From MGOM01 sp035693825 (GTDB lineage Bacteria > Chloroflexota > Anaerolineae > Anaerolineales > E44-bin32): a DNA stretch of 11,205 nucleotides. Of the stretch, positions 1 through 6,439 are shown in pieces. The notes under the pieces are model-generated. The model was not told the origin of the DNA, did no database searches, and saw only the letters and a program-made list of their open reading frames with translations. Location: NCBI GenBank assembly GCA_035693825.1, contig DASSGB010000148.1, forward strand, positions 1 through 11,205. The letters are read 5' to 3'. Made by a program: the position numbers and the translations under genes. Each line of letters opens with the position of its first letter. Position 1 is the first letter of the stretch.

Positions 1-292
1 CGCGTAGGGGCGAAGCATGCTTCGCCCCTACCTCGTTGAGGAAGAAGAGGATTCCGTGGATGTGGTTGGGCATGACGACAAAGGGACCCAGTCGGACTGA
101 TGGGAAATGATCCGGGATGGTTTTCCACACATCATGGACGACCAGACCGAGGGGGGATGGGCAAAGCGCGCCGTCGGCAAGAATCTCGCCCAACACGCAC
201 TGCCTTTGATCGCAGCACACCGTCACGAAATACGCTCCCGGCTGGGTGTAGTCGTACCCGCGGAGCCGGATGGACCGGCGCTGAGGTTGCAT
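1..292 (-). CDS. REP-associated tyrosine transposase (RAYT, Y1_Tnp/IS200-like), 3' end beyond the window
   Basis: The 97 visible residues are the N-terminal half of a single-strand DNA transposase of the Y1 (HUH) superfamily; RAYTs are thought to nick and mobilise REP palindromes. Visible marks are the opening RRSIRLRGYDYTQPGAYFVT (residues 5-24), which is typical of the family, then the W-K-x-I-P-D-H-F block near 56-63, and the metal-binding HUH motif MPNHIHG at 74-80 (His77, His79). The catalytic tyrosine should lie further on, outside the window. The ATG at 292 follows a GGGGGA stretch about 5 nt upstream. It lies 29 nt after the stop of the LLM oxidoreductase gene on the same strand, so read-through transcription is possible. 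Directly after the HUH motif the frame runs through a perfect 28-nt palindrome, read as VGAKHASPLR. Family assignment is firm; whether the gene is intact cannot be seen. Confidence 0.88.
   Translation of the reverse strand, partial: MQPQRRSIRLRGYDYTQPGAYFVTVCCDQRQCVLGEILADGALCPSPLGLVVHDVWKTIPDHFPSVRLGPFVVMPNHIHGILFFLNEVGAKHASPLR
4..31. repeat. Perfect 28-nt REP-like palindrome inside the RAYT gene
   Basis: The half GTAGGGGCGAAGCA is followed at once by its exact reverse complement, giving 14 base pairs with no spacer. It lies in the coding frame of the RAYT gene, just after the HUH motif, and is read as GAKHASPL. Palindromes of the GTAGGGGC...GCCCCTAC type are, to my knowledge, dispersed repeats in several bacterial lineages. 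The element starts 4 nt from the window edge, so a larger repeat cannot be excluded. Confidence 0.85.
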
Positions 293-321
293 GGAGGTCC
301 CCCTGACAGACGAGCGAAACC

Positions 322-1191
322 CTACGAGATTTGCACCACCTCGGCGAATCGCCGCAGGGCATCGAGGTGCTCTTTGGTCGTCGTGAAACCGGCCCCCAAC
401 GTGTTGAATCCCAGATGCGTGGCACCGGCGCCCCGCCACTCTTCCACCCGCGCCGCCCACACCTGCGGTTTGCCCTCTCCATACGGCAGGCGCACTTCCA
501 GGCCGATGTCGTCCCGCTTCCGACCTGCCTCCTCGAGATAGGCCTCCCACGTGTCCAGCGCAGGGCGGGCATCCGCCAGGGTTCGGTAGCTCGGCGCCCA
601 TCCGTCACCCAGGCGAGCGGCGCGTCGCAGGACGCGATCGTCGTGCCCGCCGAACCACAGCGGGATCGGTTGCTGGAGCGGAAGCGGATTCAGGCCCGCA
701 TCCTCGATGTGGTGCCAGCGGCCGTGATAAGTCACCAGGGGCCGCGTCCACAAAAGGCGCAGGACTTCGACCTGCTCCTCGATCCTTCGGCCTCGGGTGT
801 GGAAGTTCTCGCCGAGCGCCACGTATTCGACGGAGTTCCAGCCATTGCCCACACCCAGCCGAAGGCGCCCGCCGCTGAGCACGTCCAGCGTCGCCGCGTG
901 CTTGGCCACCAGCGCCGTCTGGCGCTGCGGCAGCACCAGAATGCCGGTGAAGAAACCGAGGCGCGAGGTGTGGGCCGCCATGTACGTGTATAGGAGGAAC
1001 GGCTCCAGGAAGGAGGCTTTGTAGTCGTAGGGCCCCTTCCAACCGCCGGGGCGCTCCGGATTGGCGCCCAGCACGTGTTCATAGGCCACAACATGAGTGA
1101 AGCCCATCCCTTCGACCGCCTGAGCGTAGTCTCGAACGGACGTAGGATCGGTTGGATGGTCTGTCTGGGGATATACGACTCCGAAATTCAT
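322..1191 (-). CDS. LLM-class flavin oxidoreductase, probably F420-dependent
   Basis: The 289-residue product belongs to the bacterial luciferase-like TIM-barrel family, probably the F420-dependent branch (TIGR03619 type). Such enzymes transfer hydride between F420H2 or reduced flavin and a small substrate in the cytoplasm; the substrate cannot be read from sequence. The opening MNFGVVYPQTDH is the usual first beta strand, and GFTHVVAYEHVLG (30-42) is the second strand and loop. The block L-S-G-G-R-L-R-L-G-V-G-N-G-W (105-118) is the family's cofactor-side signature, and IPLWFGGHDD lies at 176-185. I chose the ATG at 1191 because it begins the conserved barrel and follows GGAGAGG. The frame stays open for 36 more codons to 1299, but that stretch encodes repeat-derived T-T-D-H-S-P-L-T and overlaps the permease gene. 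It lies 100 nt downstream of the permease stop on the same strand, so it may be the last gene of that transcript or independent. Confidence 0.87.
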   Translation of the reverse strand: MNFGVVYPQTDHPTDPTSVRDYAQAVEGMGFTHVVAYEHVLGANPERPGGWKGPYDYKASFLEPFLLYTYMAAHTSRLGFFTGILVLPQRQTALVAKHAATLDVLSGGRLRLGVGNGWNSVEYVALGENFHTRGRRIEEQVEVLRLLWTRPLVTYHGRWHHIEDAGLNPLPLQQPIPLWFGGHDDRVLRRAARLGDGWAPSYRTLADARPALDTWEAYLEEAGRKRDDIGLEVRLPYGEGKPQVWAARVEEWRGAGATHLGFNTLGAGFTTTKEHLDALRRFAEVVQIS

Positions 1192-1205
1192 CGACGCCTC
1201 TCCAT

Positions 1206-1291
1206 CAGTGGTCAGTGGTGAGTGGTCGGTGGTGAGTGGACCGTGGTCAGTGACAGGCTTGTACTGACCACTCACCCCTCCCCACGGACCA
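1206..1291. repeat. Degenerate GTGGTCAGTGG tandem/inverted repeat cluster
   Basis: The gap between the permease stop and the LLM oxidoreductase start is built of variants of GTGGTCAGTGGTGAGTGG on the plus strand, followed by the complementary form GACCACTCAC. GTGAGTGGTC at 1218-1227 is the exact reverse complement of GACCACTCAC at 1266-1275, so the transcript could fold into a stem with a 38-nt loop. There is no U-run that would make it a clear terminator. I see no gene in it. Similar CACTGACCACT-type repeats occur between genes in many metagenomic genomes (recalled from general experience, not searched). Confidence 0.7.
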
Positions 1292-2515
1292 CTACTCATA
1301 TCGAAGAGCTTCGACGGGTTCGAGATCCGCGGCGCGTTTGGCGGGATACAGGCCGAAGAACAACCCCACCGCGGCCGAGAAAAGCGTCGCCAGCAAGACG
1401 GCGTCCAGGCTGACCGCGGGGTTGAGCTCAGCGTCTGAGGCTCGGGCGATGGCCCCGACGAGGCTGGACAGCCCCCATCCCAGAGCGATCCCGATCAGCC
1501 CGCCCATCAGACTCAGCAGCGACGACTCGGTCAGAAACTGGATCAGGATGTCGCGTTTGCGCGCGCCGATGGCTTTGCGCAGCCCGATCTCGCGGGTGCG
1601 TTCCGTCACCGACACAAGCATGATGTTCATGATCCCGATCCCGCCCACCAGGAGCGAGATGGCGGCGATGCCTCCCAGAAAGATCGTCAGCACGCCGGTG
1701 ATCGATTGCGCCGTGGCGATGAAGTTCTGCTGGGTGAAGACGGTGAAGTCCTCGGCCCCGATGGGCGTGTTGTGACGCGCCTGCAGCAGAACGCTGATCT
1801 CTTGCTGCGCGCTGCCCACGGCTTCGGCCGAGACGGCCTGAGCCATGATCATGTCGACTTCGTCTCGTCCGCGGCGCAGCAGCCTCGTCTGCGCCGTCGT
1901 CAGAGGCACGAGCACCCGATCGTCTTCATTGGTGAACCCGGACCCGCCTTTGGCCTGGGTGACTCCAATCACGCGGAAGGGCTGCCCCTCGATTCGGATC
2001 GTCTCGCCCAGAATGCCTTCCGACCGTCCGAACAGCGTTTCGGCCGTGTCCGGACCGATGACGGCGACCGCCGAGCGGCCGAGCATGTGCTCTTCCCGAA
2101 TGAATTCTCCCTCCGCGAGCGTTACGTTGCGGACGGTCTCATAGGCCGGGGTTACGCCCGAGCCCTGAGTGACGGTCGCCTCGCCTCCGAAGGTCACCTC
2201 TACGCCGCCCTGCAGTATCGGGGCGACGCCGATGACGGACGGCACCTGGAAAGGATCGCCGATGGCCTCGGCGTCCGCCAGAGTCAGCGGTTCGGGGTTG
2301 CGGACATCTTCCGATCCGCCCTGCACCACAAACAACAGGTTGGTGCCGATGGAGCTGATCGATCCGGTGATCGTGTCCTGGGCGCCCCGCCCGATGGCCA
2401 GCATGGCGATCACCGCCCCGACTCCGATGACGATTCCCAGGACGGTCAATCCCGAGCGCAACTTGTTGCTCGCCAGGCTCTCCAGCGCCTCGATCGCGCT
2501 CTGCACGAGGTTCAT
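1292..2515 (-). CDS. MacB/YknZ-type ABC transporter permease (MacB_PCD + FtsX)
   Basis: The 407-residue membrane subunit belongs to the type VII (mechanotransmission) ABC transporters. Topology is the family standard. A short cytoplasmic amphipathic start (E-A-L-E-S-L-A-S-N-K-L-R-S) leads into TM1 (about 21-43). A large extracytoplasmic MacB_PCD domain follows (about 50-265), then three TM helices of the FtsX domain (about 273-299, 330-356, 372-392). The cytoplasmic loop SVTERTREIGLRKAIGARKR (302-321) couples to the ATPase and is highly characteristic. The tail GLYPAKRAADLEPVEALRYE (388-407) is the usual MacB ending. The ATG overlaps the ATPase stop by 4 nt (ATGA), which indicates translational coupling. 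In this family ATP hydrolysis drives periplasmic or extracellular conformational work rather than transport through the membrane core. The substrate is unknown; antimicrobial peptides, macrolides and lipids are typical of relatives. Family is certain; the YknZ-like assignment rests on gene order. Confidence 0.95.
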   Translation of the reverse strand: MNLVQSAIEALESLASNKLRSGLTVLGIVIGVGAVIAMLAIGRGAQDTITGSISSIGTNLLFVVQGGSEDVRNPEPLTLADAEAIGDPFQVPSVIGVAPILQGGVEVTFGGEATVTQGSGVTPAYETVRNVTLAEGEFIREEHMLGRSAVAVIGPDTAETLFGRSEGILGETIRIEGQPFRVIGVTQAKGGSGFTNEDDRVLVPLTTAQTRLLRRGRDEVDMIMAQAVSAEAVGSAQQEISVLLQARHNTPIGAEDFTVFTQQNFIATAQSITGVLTIFLGGIAAISLLVGGIGIMNIMLVSVTERTREIGLRKAIGARKRDILIQFLTESSLLSLMGGLIGIALGWGLSSLVGAIARASDAELNPAVSLDAVLLATLFSAAVGLFFGLYPAKRAADLEPVEALRYE

Positions 2516-3222
2516 GCAGGCACGCCCCCTCCGGCACCGTCGCCGTTTTCGATCAGGCCGTCCCGCAGGCGGATGACTCGCTGCGTTCGGCCGGCGATGG
2601 CGGGATCGTGGGTGACAAAGATGAGCGTGGTGCCCTTGGAAGCGTTGAGATCGAGCAGAATCCGGATGATCTCCTCCCCCGACTTCGAGTCGAGATTGCC
2701 CGTCGGCTCATCGGCCAGGATGATGGACGGGTTGTTGACCAGCGCCCGGGCGATGGCGACCCGCTGTTGCTGCCCGCCGGACAGTTCGCTGGGCCGATGC
2801 ATCACCCGATCGCCCAGACCCACCGCCTCCAGCGCCGCCCGGGCGATCTCCCGCCGGTCCTTCACCATGCCGGCGTAGCGCATCGGCAGTTCGACGTTCG
2901 CCAGGGCCGTCTGGCGCCCCAGCAGGTTGAAGCTCTGAAAGACAAAACCTACCTTGCGGTTGCGGATGACCGCCAACTGATCGTCCCGCAGATCGGCCAC
3001 CTGCTCGCCATCGAGCGCATACGCTCCGCTGGTCGGCCGATCGAGGCAACCCAGGATGTTCATCAGCGTGCTCTTGCCCGAACCCGAGGGGCCCATGATG
3101 GCCATCACCTCGCCCCTCCGAATGCGGACGGAGACGCCGCGCAACGCCGGGACGTCGATCTCTCCCAGGCGGTAGACCTTGGTCAGATCGTCGGCGGCGA
3201 TGACCCAACCGTTGTCGCTCAT
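2512..3222 (-). CDS. MacB/LolD/YknY-type ABC transporter ATPase
   Basis: The 236-residue nucleotide-binding subunit would pair with the permease encoded immediately downstream. All motifs are intact: Walker A GPSGSGKST (44-52), Q-loop Gln96 in VFQSFNLL, signature LSGGQQQR (147-154), Walker B IILADEP (167-173), D-loop GNLD (175-178) and switch His205 in FVTHD. The phrases STLMNILGCLDRPTSG and LADEPTGNLDSKSGEEI are typical of the MacB/LolD/YknY group that works with FtsX-like permeases and not with classical importers. The ATPase and permease are separate polypeptides, as in Gram-positive YknYZ and many Chloroflexota, and not fused as in Escherichia coli MacB. It overlaps the adaptor gene upstream and the permease gene downstream by 4 nt each. 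The last 11 residues are Gly-rich and probably disordered. Confidence 0.96.
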   Translation of the reverse strand: MSDNGWVIAADDLTKVYRLGEIDVPALRGVSVRIRRGEVMAIMGPSGSGKSTLMNILGCLDRPTSGAYALDGEQVADLRDDQLAVIRNRKVGFVFQSFNLLGRQTALANVELPMRYAGMVKDRREIARAALEAVGLGDRVMHRPSELSGGQQQRVAIARALVNNPSIILADEPTGNLDSKSGEEIIRILLDLNASKGTTLIFVTHDPAIAGRTQRVIRLRDGLIENGDGAGGGVPA

Positions 3223-4619
3223 CGCCGGATGAACATCCCCGGACGCGGCGGTCCGAAGTCGGCCAGTTCCGTCGGAGGATTGAGGACGATCAGATCGCCC
3301 TCCGCCAGTTCGCCTTCCAGCACCTGGCTGTCGGTTTCGGACGACACGCCCAGCCGAACGGGAATCGGCACGGGGATGTCGTCCCTCAGAACATAGACGA
3401 CTCTCTCGCCGTCCCGCACTCGGACCGCCCGATTCGGAACCAGGAGGGTGTTCTCGATCTGCTCGACGACGATGTTCACGGCCGCGGTCAGTCCCGGACG
3501 CACCTGCTCGTCCGCGTCATCCAGCTCGACGGTCACGCGGAAGCTGACCACGCCCTGGACCGAAGCGCCAGCCAGGCCGACTTCGGTCACGTGTCCCGTA
3601 TAGGTTCGATCGAGAATGGCATCGAAGGAGAGTGTCGCCGGCTGGCCCGCCTGGATGCGATTGATGTCGATCTCGGAGACGTCGACGTCGACCAGGAGCT
3701 GGCTCATGTCGACCAGCTCGAAGGCCGTGCCGCCGGGCGCTACCTGATCGCCGGGTTTCACGTCCACTCGAGAAATCATCCCGGAAAAGGGCGCGCTGAT
3801 CCACGCCAGCTCGAGGGTGGCCTGGGCCGCGGCCACGCGGGCCTCGGCGGCGGCCACATCATCCGGGTTCGGGCCGTCCTTCAAGCGCTCGTACTCGCGC
3901 AGGGCGTCGTCCAGCTGCGCTTGCGCCAGGGCCACATCCGCCTCGAGTTGCGCCTGCTCGATGTCCGTCGGGTGGCCGGTGTACCAGTTGTACGTGGCCA
4001 GGGCGGAGTTGTACGCGGTCCTGGCGCTCGCATAGCGATCATAGGTCACAGCCTTGGCGGCGTCACCACTCGCCCTGTCGTAGGCTTCTTGAGCCTCCTC
4101 GAGCTTGTCTTGCGCCAGCCTCAGTCTGTACTTCGCTCCTTCGATGGTGTCCGCAGTCGCGCGATTGCCTTCTTGCCGCACCCGGTAATAGTATTCCGCG
4201 TCCTCGAGGGCATCCTGGGCATCGGCCACCGCGGCCTGCGCCAGGGCTGCCGCCTCCCGCGAGTGCAGCACATCCTCGAGCGCACGTTCGGCCGCCACCA
4301 GGTCGGCCTGAGCCAGAATGATCTGGGCCGACAAAGAGGACTGTCGAAGCTCGGCCAGGCGTTCGCCGGTGGAAACCGTATCCCCCGTGGCGGCGAAGAC
4401 CTCGCCCACCGTGCCGCTGGTGTCGAATCCCAGGATCGCGTGTTGATTGGCGCGAACCGTGCCGGTCGCACCGACGGTCGCGGTGAGCGATCCGCTGGTG
4501 AGCTCGGTTGTTTGCAGGCCCTCCAACGCCGACCGGCGCGCCGCGCCCGCGGACCGTACGCCGATGACGACGGCCAAAAGCACCACAACGGCTCCCGCAA
4601 TGATCATCCAACGTTTCAT
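3219..4619 (-). CDS. MacA/YknX-type membrane-fusion (HlyD-family) adaptor
   Basis: The 466-residue adaptor is anchored by an N-terminal signal-anchor helix (about 4-21); no lipobox is seen. The first half of the lipoyl/biotinyl-like hairpin domain lies at about 53-91 (GFDTSGTVGEVFAATGDTVS at 64-83). A long Ala/Glu/Gln-rich coiled coil spans about 98-270. The second lipoyl half is at 276-306 (APFSGMISRVDVKPGDQV at 276-293), then a beta-barrel domain (about 308-390) and a membrane-proximal domain ending GPPRPGMFIRR. The coiled coil is long and interrupted near 185-225 by a Tyr-rich stretch (YNSALATYNWYTG), longer than in minimal adaptors. The frame is open much further upstream, but the ATG at 4619 gives the signal anchor and overlaps the preceding stop by 4 nt. 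With ATPase and permease it should form a tripartite exporter or sensor. No outer-membrane TolC partner is encoded here, as expected if the host is monoderm. Confidence 0.93.
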   Translation of the reverse strand: MKRWMIIAGAVVVLLAVVIGVRSAGAARRSALEGLQTTELTSGSLTATVGATGTVRANQHAILGFDTSGTVGEVFAATGDTVSTGERLAELRQSSLSAQIILAQADLVAAERALEDVLHSREAAALAQAAVADAQDALEDAEYYYRVRQEGNRATADTIEGAKYRLRLAQDKLEEAQEAYDRASGDAAKAVTYDRYASARTAYNSALATYNWYTGHPTDIEQAQLEADVALAQAQLDDALREYERLKDGPNPDDVAAAEARVAAAQATLELAWISAPFSGMISRVDVKPGDQVAPGGTAFELVDMSQLLVDVDVSEIDINRIQAGQPATLSFDAILDRTYTGHVTEVGLAGASVQGVVSFRVTVELDDADEQVRPGLTAAVNIVVEQIENTLLVPNRAVRVRDGERVVYVLRDDIPVPIPVRLGVSSETDSQVLEGELAEGDLIVLNPPTELADFGPPRPGMFIRR

Positions 4620-5299
4620 GCCTGACGATCCTCCCGCAAGGCCGCCAACGACCACGGCCCGCCGCTTCCCAGACGCGTCGCCAACACCAGGCCCGCGCCT
4701 GTCATCCAGGCCAGGGCCAGAAGATAAGGACCCAGGTACGGAATGCGCGTGGCGGCGAACACCAGCACGCATCCCACGGCCAGCGCCAGCAGCGGCGAGG
4801 CCTGCGGCCATCCGCCGCGGCGAAGCAGATCGCGTCCGACTTCGTATTCGATTGCGACCACACCCCCCAGCGCCGCCAACAGGTAGGTGAAAACCAGAAC
4901 GATCGGAAGTGGAAACAGGTGGACGTAGAACGCAGTCAGCAGGACGAGCGCCACCAGGGCCGCGGCCAGAAGGATCCCGGTCACCAGGAAACGCAACAAC
5001 GGCCGCGTGCCGCCCTTGAGCGCCTCCGACAGCCGGCGCACGTGGCGAGGGACAGTGAAGAGGATCAGCACGCCCACCAGGTATTGCGACAGCAGCCCCG
5101 CCAGCGAGTCGACGAAGGGATTGGCTTCCACGAAGAGGTAGCCACCCGGAGGCCCCCAGCGTCGATCGGCCAGCCGCGCCGACAGGGAACCGAGCCACGG
5201 CGTCTCCAGGCGGCCCTGGGCCTCGAGGAGACTCGAGCCGACCACGATGATCGCCGCCGCGGCGAAAGCGGCGAACAGGATCCAACGCCACGTCTTCAT
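4616..5299 (-). CDS. Six-TM integral membrane protein of the exporter operon (YknW-like position)
   Basis: The 227-residue product is a polytopic membrane protein with no enzyme motif I recognise. Hydrophobic segments lie at about 6-24, 66-84, 103-127, 130-152, 168-185 and 189-208. A hydrophilic, probably external loop (25-65) follows TM1, and basic patches at 85-102 (VPRHVRRLSEALKGGTRP) and 155-164 are probably cytoplasmic. The C-terminal half (FPLPIVLVF through ATRIPYLGPYLLAL) recalls the polytopic module found after some bactofilin domains, but no bactofilin part is present. Its place, directly before adaptor-ATPase-permease, and its size match YknW, the Yip1-family partner that helps assemble the B. 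subtilis YknXYZ exporter. Homology to YknW is not established by eye. The ATG at 5299 overlaps the preceding stop by 4 nt, and its stop overlaps the adaptor start by 4 nt. Function as an assembly or sensory partner is inference. Confidence 0.8.
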   Translation of the reverse strand: MKTWRWILFAAFAAAAIIVVGSSLLEAQGRLETPWLGSLSARLADRRWGPPGGYLFVEANPFVDSLAGLLSQYLVGVLILFTVPRHVRRLSEALKGGTRPLLRFLVTGILLAAALVALVLLTAFYVHLFPLPIVLVFTYLLAALGGVVAIEYEVGRDLLRRGGWPQASPLLALAVGCVLVFAATRIPYLGPYLLALAWMTGAGLVLATRLGSGGPWSLAALREDRQA

Positions 5300-5724
5300 G
5301 CCGAAGCTTCCTCCGTTCGACCGCCCAGCGTCCAGGTCAAACCCAGTATGGCCAGGACCGCCAGGAACATAAGCGCGATCATGCCGGAGGCTCCCAGGCC
5401 AAGGGAGACCTGGCCTCCCCATCCCAGAATGCTCTGGGCCAGCTCCCACAGGGTCGTCCCGGGAGCCTGCCAAAGACCGGCGACAGCAGGGGCGGCCGTC
5501 TGCGGAAATCCCCGCACCAGCGACTCCAATAAGCTGACCAGGGCCGGCCACAAGACGGCCCCGCTGACAACTCCGAGAGCCAGCATTCCGGTCCAGACGG
5601 CAATTCGCATCCGGGCTTCGCGCCGACGGGCCGAGGCGAGATGAGCCCGGACCCGCGCCGTCAAATCCACGGGCACGTCCTCCGTGGGAAGATCCCGCAG
5701 AAGGCTGTCCCACACCTCAGGCAT
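5296..5724 (-). CDS. Small two-TM membrane protein, probable anti-sigma factor
   Basis: The 142-residue protein has a cytoplasmic N-terminus of about 40 residues (with PVDLTARVRAHLASARRREA at 18-37), TM1 at about 41-62, an extracytoplasmic Pro/Trp-containing loop, and TM2 at about 106-131. Its start lies 8 nt inside the end of the ECF sigma gene, the usual place for a cognate anti-sigma factor. The N-terminal P-x-D-L-T-A-R-V-R-A-H-L pattern just before the membrane resembles the juxtamembrane part of many anti-sigma factors. There is no Cys in the protein, so the zinc-binding H-x3-C-x2-C (ZAS) motif is absent and the sigma-binding part would be very short. The stop overlaps the next gene by 4 nt. 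The anti-sigma role is inferred from context; it could instead be an accessory subunit of the exporter. Confidence 0.7.
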   Translation of the reverse strand: MPEVWDSLLRDLPTEDVPVDLTARVRAHLASARRREARMRIAVWTGMLALGVVSGAVLWPALVSLLESLVRGFPQTAAPAVAGLWQAPGTTLWELAQSILGWGGQVSLGLGASGMIALMFLAVLAILGLTWTLGGRTEEASA

Positions 5725-6265
5725 CGTCGGCCTCCAGGGCGCTGCGCAGCGCCAGCAGCGCCCGTCGCAAATGCGTGCGCACCGTGTTCAGCGGGACACT
5801 CAGCGCGTCGGCGATTTCCTTGTACGAAAGGTTTCCGTCGTAGCGCAGCGCAAGGATCATTCTCCACTCCGGCCGCAAGTTCTCAACCAGGGCCGCCATA
5901 CGGCGTCGGGCCTCGTCCATCTCCAGTCGAAGCTCCGGCCCCGCCGCCACATCCGCGAGATCGTCCGCCTGGGACTCAACATCGGCGAAGTCGATGGGCC
6001 GTCGTTTTCGCCAATAATCCCGGGCTGCATTGGCGGCTATGCGCGCCAGCCATGGGAAGGCCGGGCGCGAGGGCTCAAGTCCGCGCCTTGCTTTCCAGGC
6101 CCTGAGCCAAGTTTCCTGGACGACCGCCTCCGCCTCCGCCCTGTCCGGCATCATCCGCCGGATCATCCGATACAGGCCGGGCGTCAGGCGTTCGACCAGA
6201 CGGTCGAATGCTTCCGGCACGCCGGCCTGGGCCAGGCGGAGCAGTTCGGGTTCTTCTGGGTACAC
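5717..6265 (-). CDS. ECF (RpoE-type) RNA polymerase sigma factor
   Basis: The 182-residue product is a group 4 sigma factor with only regions sigma-2 and sigma-4. Sigma-2 spans about 8-90, including the region 2.2 block DRAEAEAVVQETWLRAWKAR (41-60) and AFPWLARIAANAARDYWRKR (69-88). An acidic linker (91-115) follows. Sigma-4 (about 120-172) ends in the helix-turn-helix LSYKEIADALSVPLNTVRTH (146-165). The start codon is GTG at 6265, preceded by CCTGCAC and no clear Shine-Dalgarno sequence. The gene opens a run of six overlapping genes and should direct transcription of that operon, probably including itself, when its antagonist releases it. There is no extra C-terminal domain such as the SnoaL-like one of ECF41. 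Confidence 0.93.
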   Translation of the reverse strand: MYPEEPELLRLAQAGVPEAFDRLVERLTPGLYRMIRRMMPDRAEAEAVVQETWLRAWKARRGLEPSRPAFPWLARIAANAARDYWRKRRPIDFADVESQADDLADVAAGPELRLEMDEARRRMAALVENLRPEWRMILALRYDGNLSYKEIADALSVPLNTVRTHLRRALLALRSALEADDA

Positions 6266-6439
6266 GTGCAGGCTCGGTGGGAAGTTTCAGTCCGCGGGGA
6301 TTCTAATCCTCCCCCACACGCCAGCGGGAAACTCGACACTTCCTCACCGAATTGTGACAGTCGTCACACGAGCGAGTGATTTGCGGGACTGCGCTCAAAA
6401 GTGGCCGCTTCTTATCATCTAGACGATCACGGAGGCCGG
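6266..6439. promoter_or_regulatory. Divergent control region between the sigma operon and the GltD-like gene
   Basis: These 174 bp must carry promoters for both directions. Toward the minus strand there is a TAGAAT box (6305 to 6300), which would give a leader of about 27 nt before the sigma GTG; no good -35 element precedes it. Toward the plus strand there is TATCAT at 6413-6418, also without a clear -35, followed by GGAGG at 6431-6435, 4 nt before the ATG at 6440. A CRP-type palindrome lies roughly midway. A minus-strand GGAAG motif (reverse complement of CTTCC at about 6339-6343) could be part of an ECF-type -35, but no convincing matching -10 was found. Assignments other than the palindrome and the Shine-Dalgarno are tentative. 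Confidence 0.4.
6353..6368. promoter_or_regulatory. CRP/FNR-family operator candidate, TGTGA-N6-TCACA
   Basis: The sequence TGTGACAGTCGTCACA is a perfect inverted repeat with six-base arms (TGTGAC / GTCACA). It matches the core consensus recognised by cAMP receptor protein and its GlxR-like relatives. It lies in the gap between two divergent genes. Its centre is about 65-68 bp upstream of each transcription start inferred from the TATCAT and TAGAAT boxes, a spacing compatible with class I activation. The match is directly visible; which regulator binds it is inference, because no CRP-family gene lies in the window. Confidence 0.55.

Noticed and set aside
1206..1291. Possible CRISPR array
   Set aside because: The units are short, degenerate and contiguous, with no regular unique spacers and no cas genes.
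1192..1299. 36-residue N-terminal extension of the LLM oxidoreductase
   Set aside because: It is encoded by the GTGGTCAGTGG repeats, overlaps the permease stop, and precedes the conserved first beta strand.
1706..2878. Long open plus-strand frame (390 codons) across permease and ATPase genes
   Set aside because: It is antisense to two genes with intact family motifs, and its translation is rich in R, P, A and H with no recognisable fold.
4620..5291. N-terminal extension of the adaptor gene giving a 690-residue protein
   Set aside because: The extension is the wrong-frame reading of the six-TM gene; the internal ATG at 4619 gives a proper signal anchor and the ATGA overlap.
5300..5713. N-terminal extension of the six-TM protein to 365 residues
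   Set aside because: The extra part is the wrong-frame reading of the two-TM gene; the ATG at 5299 fits both the hydrophobic start and the overlap pattern.
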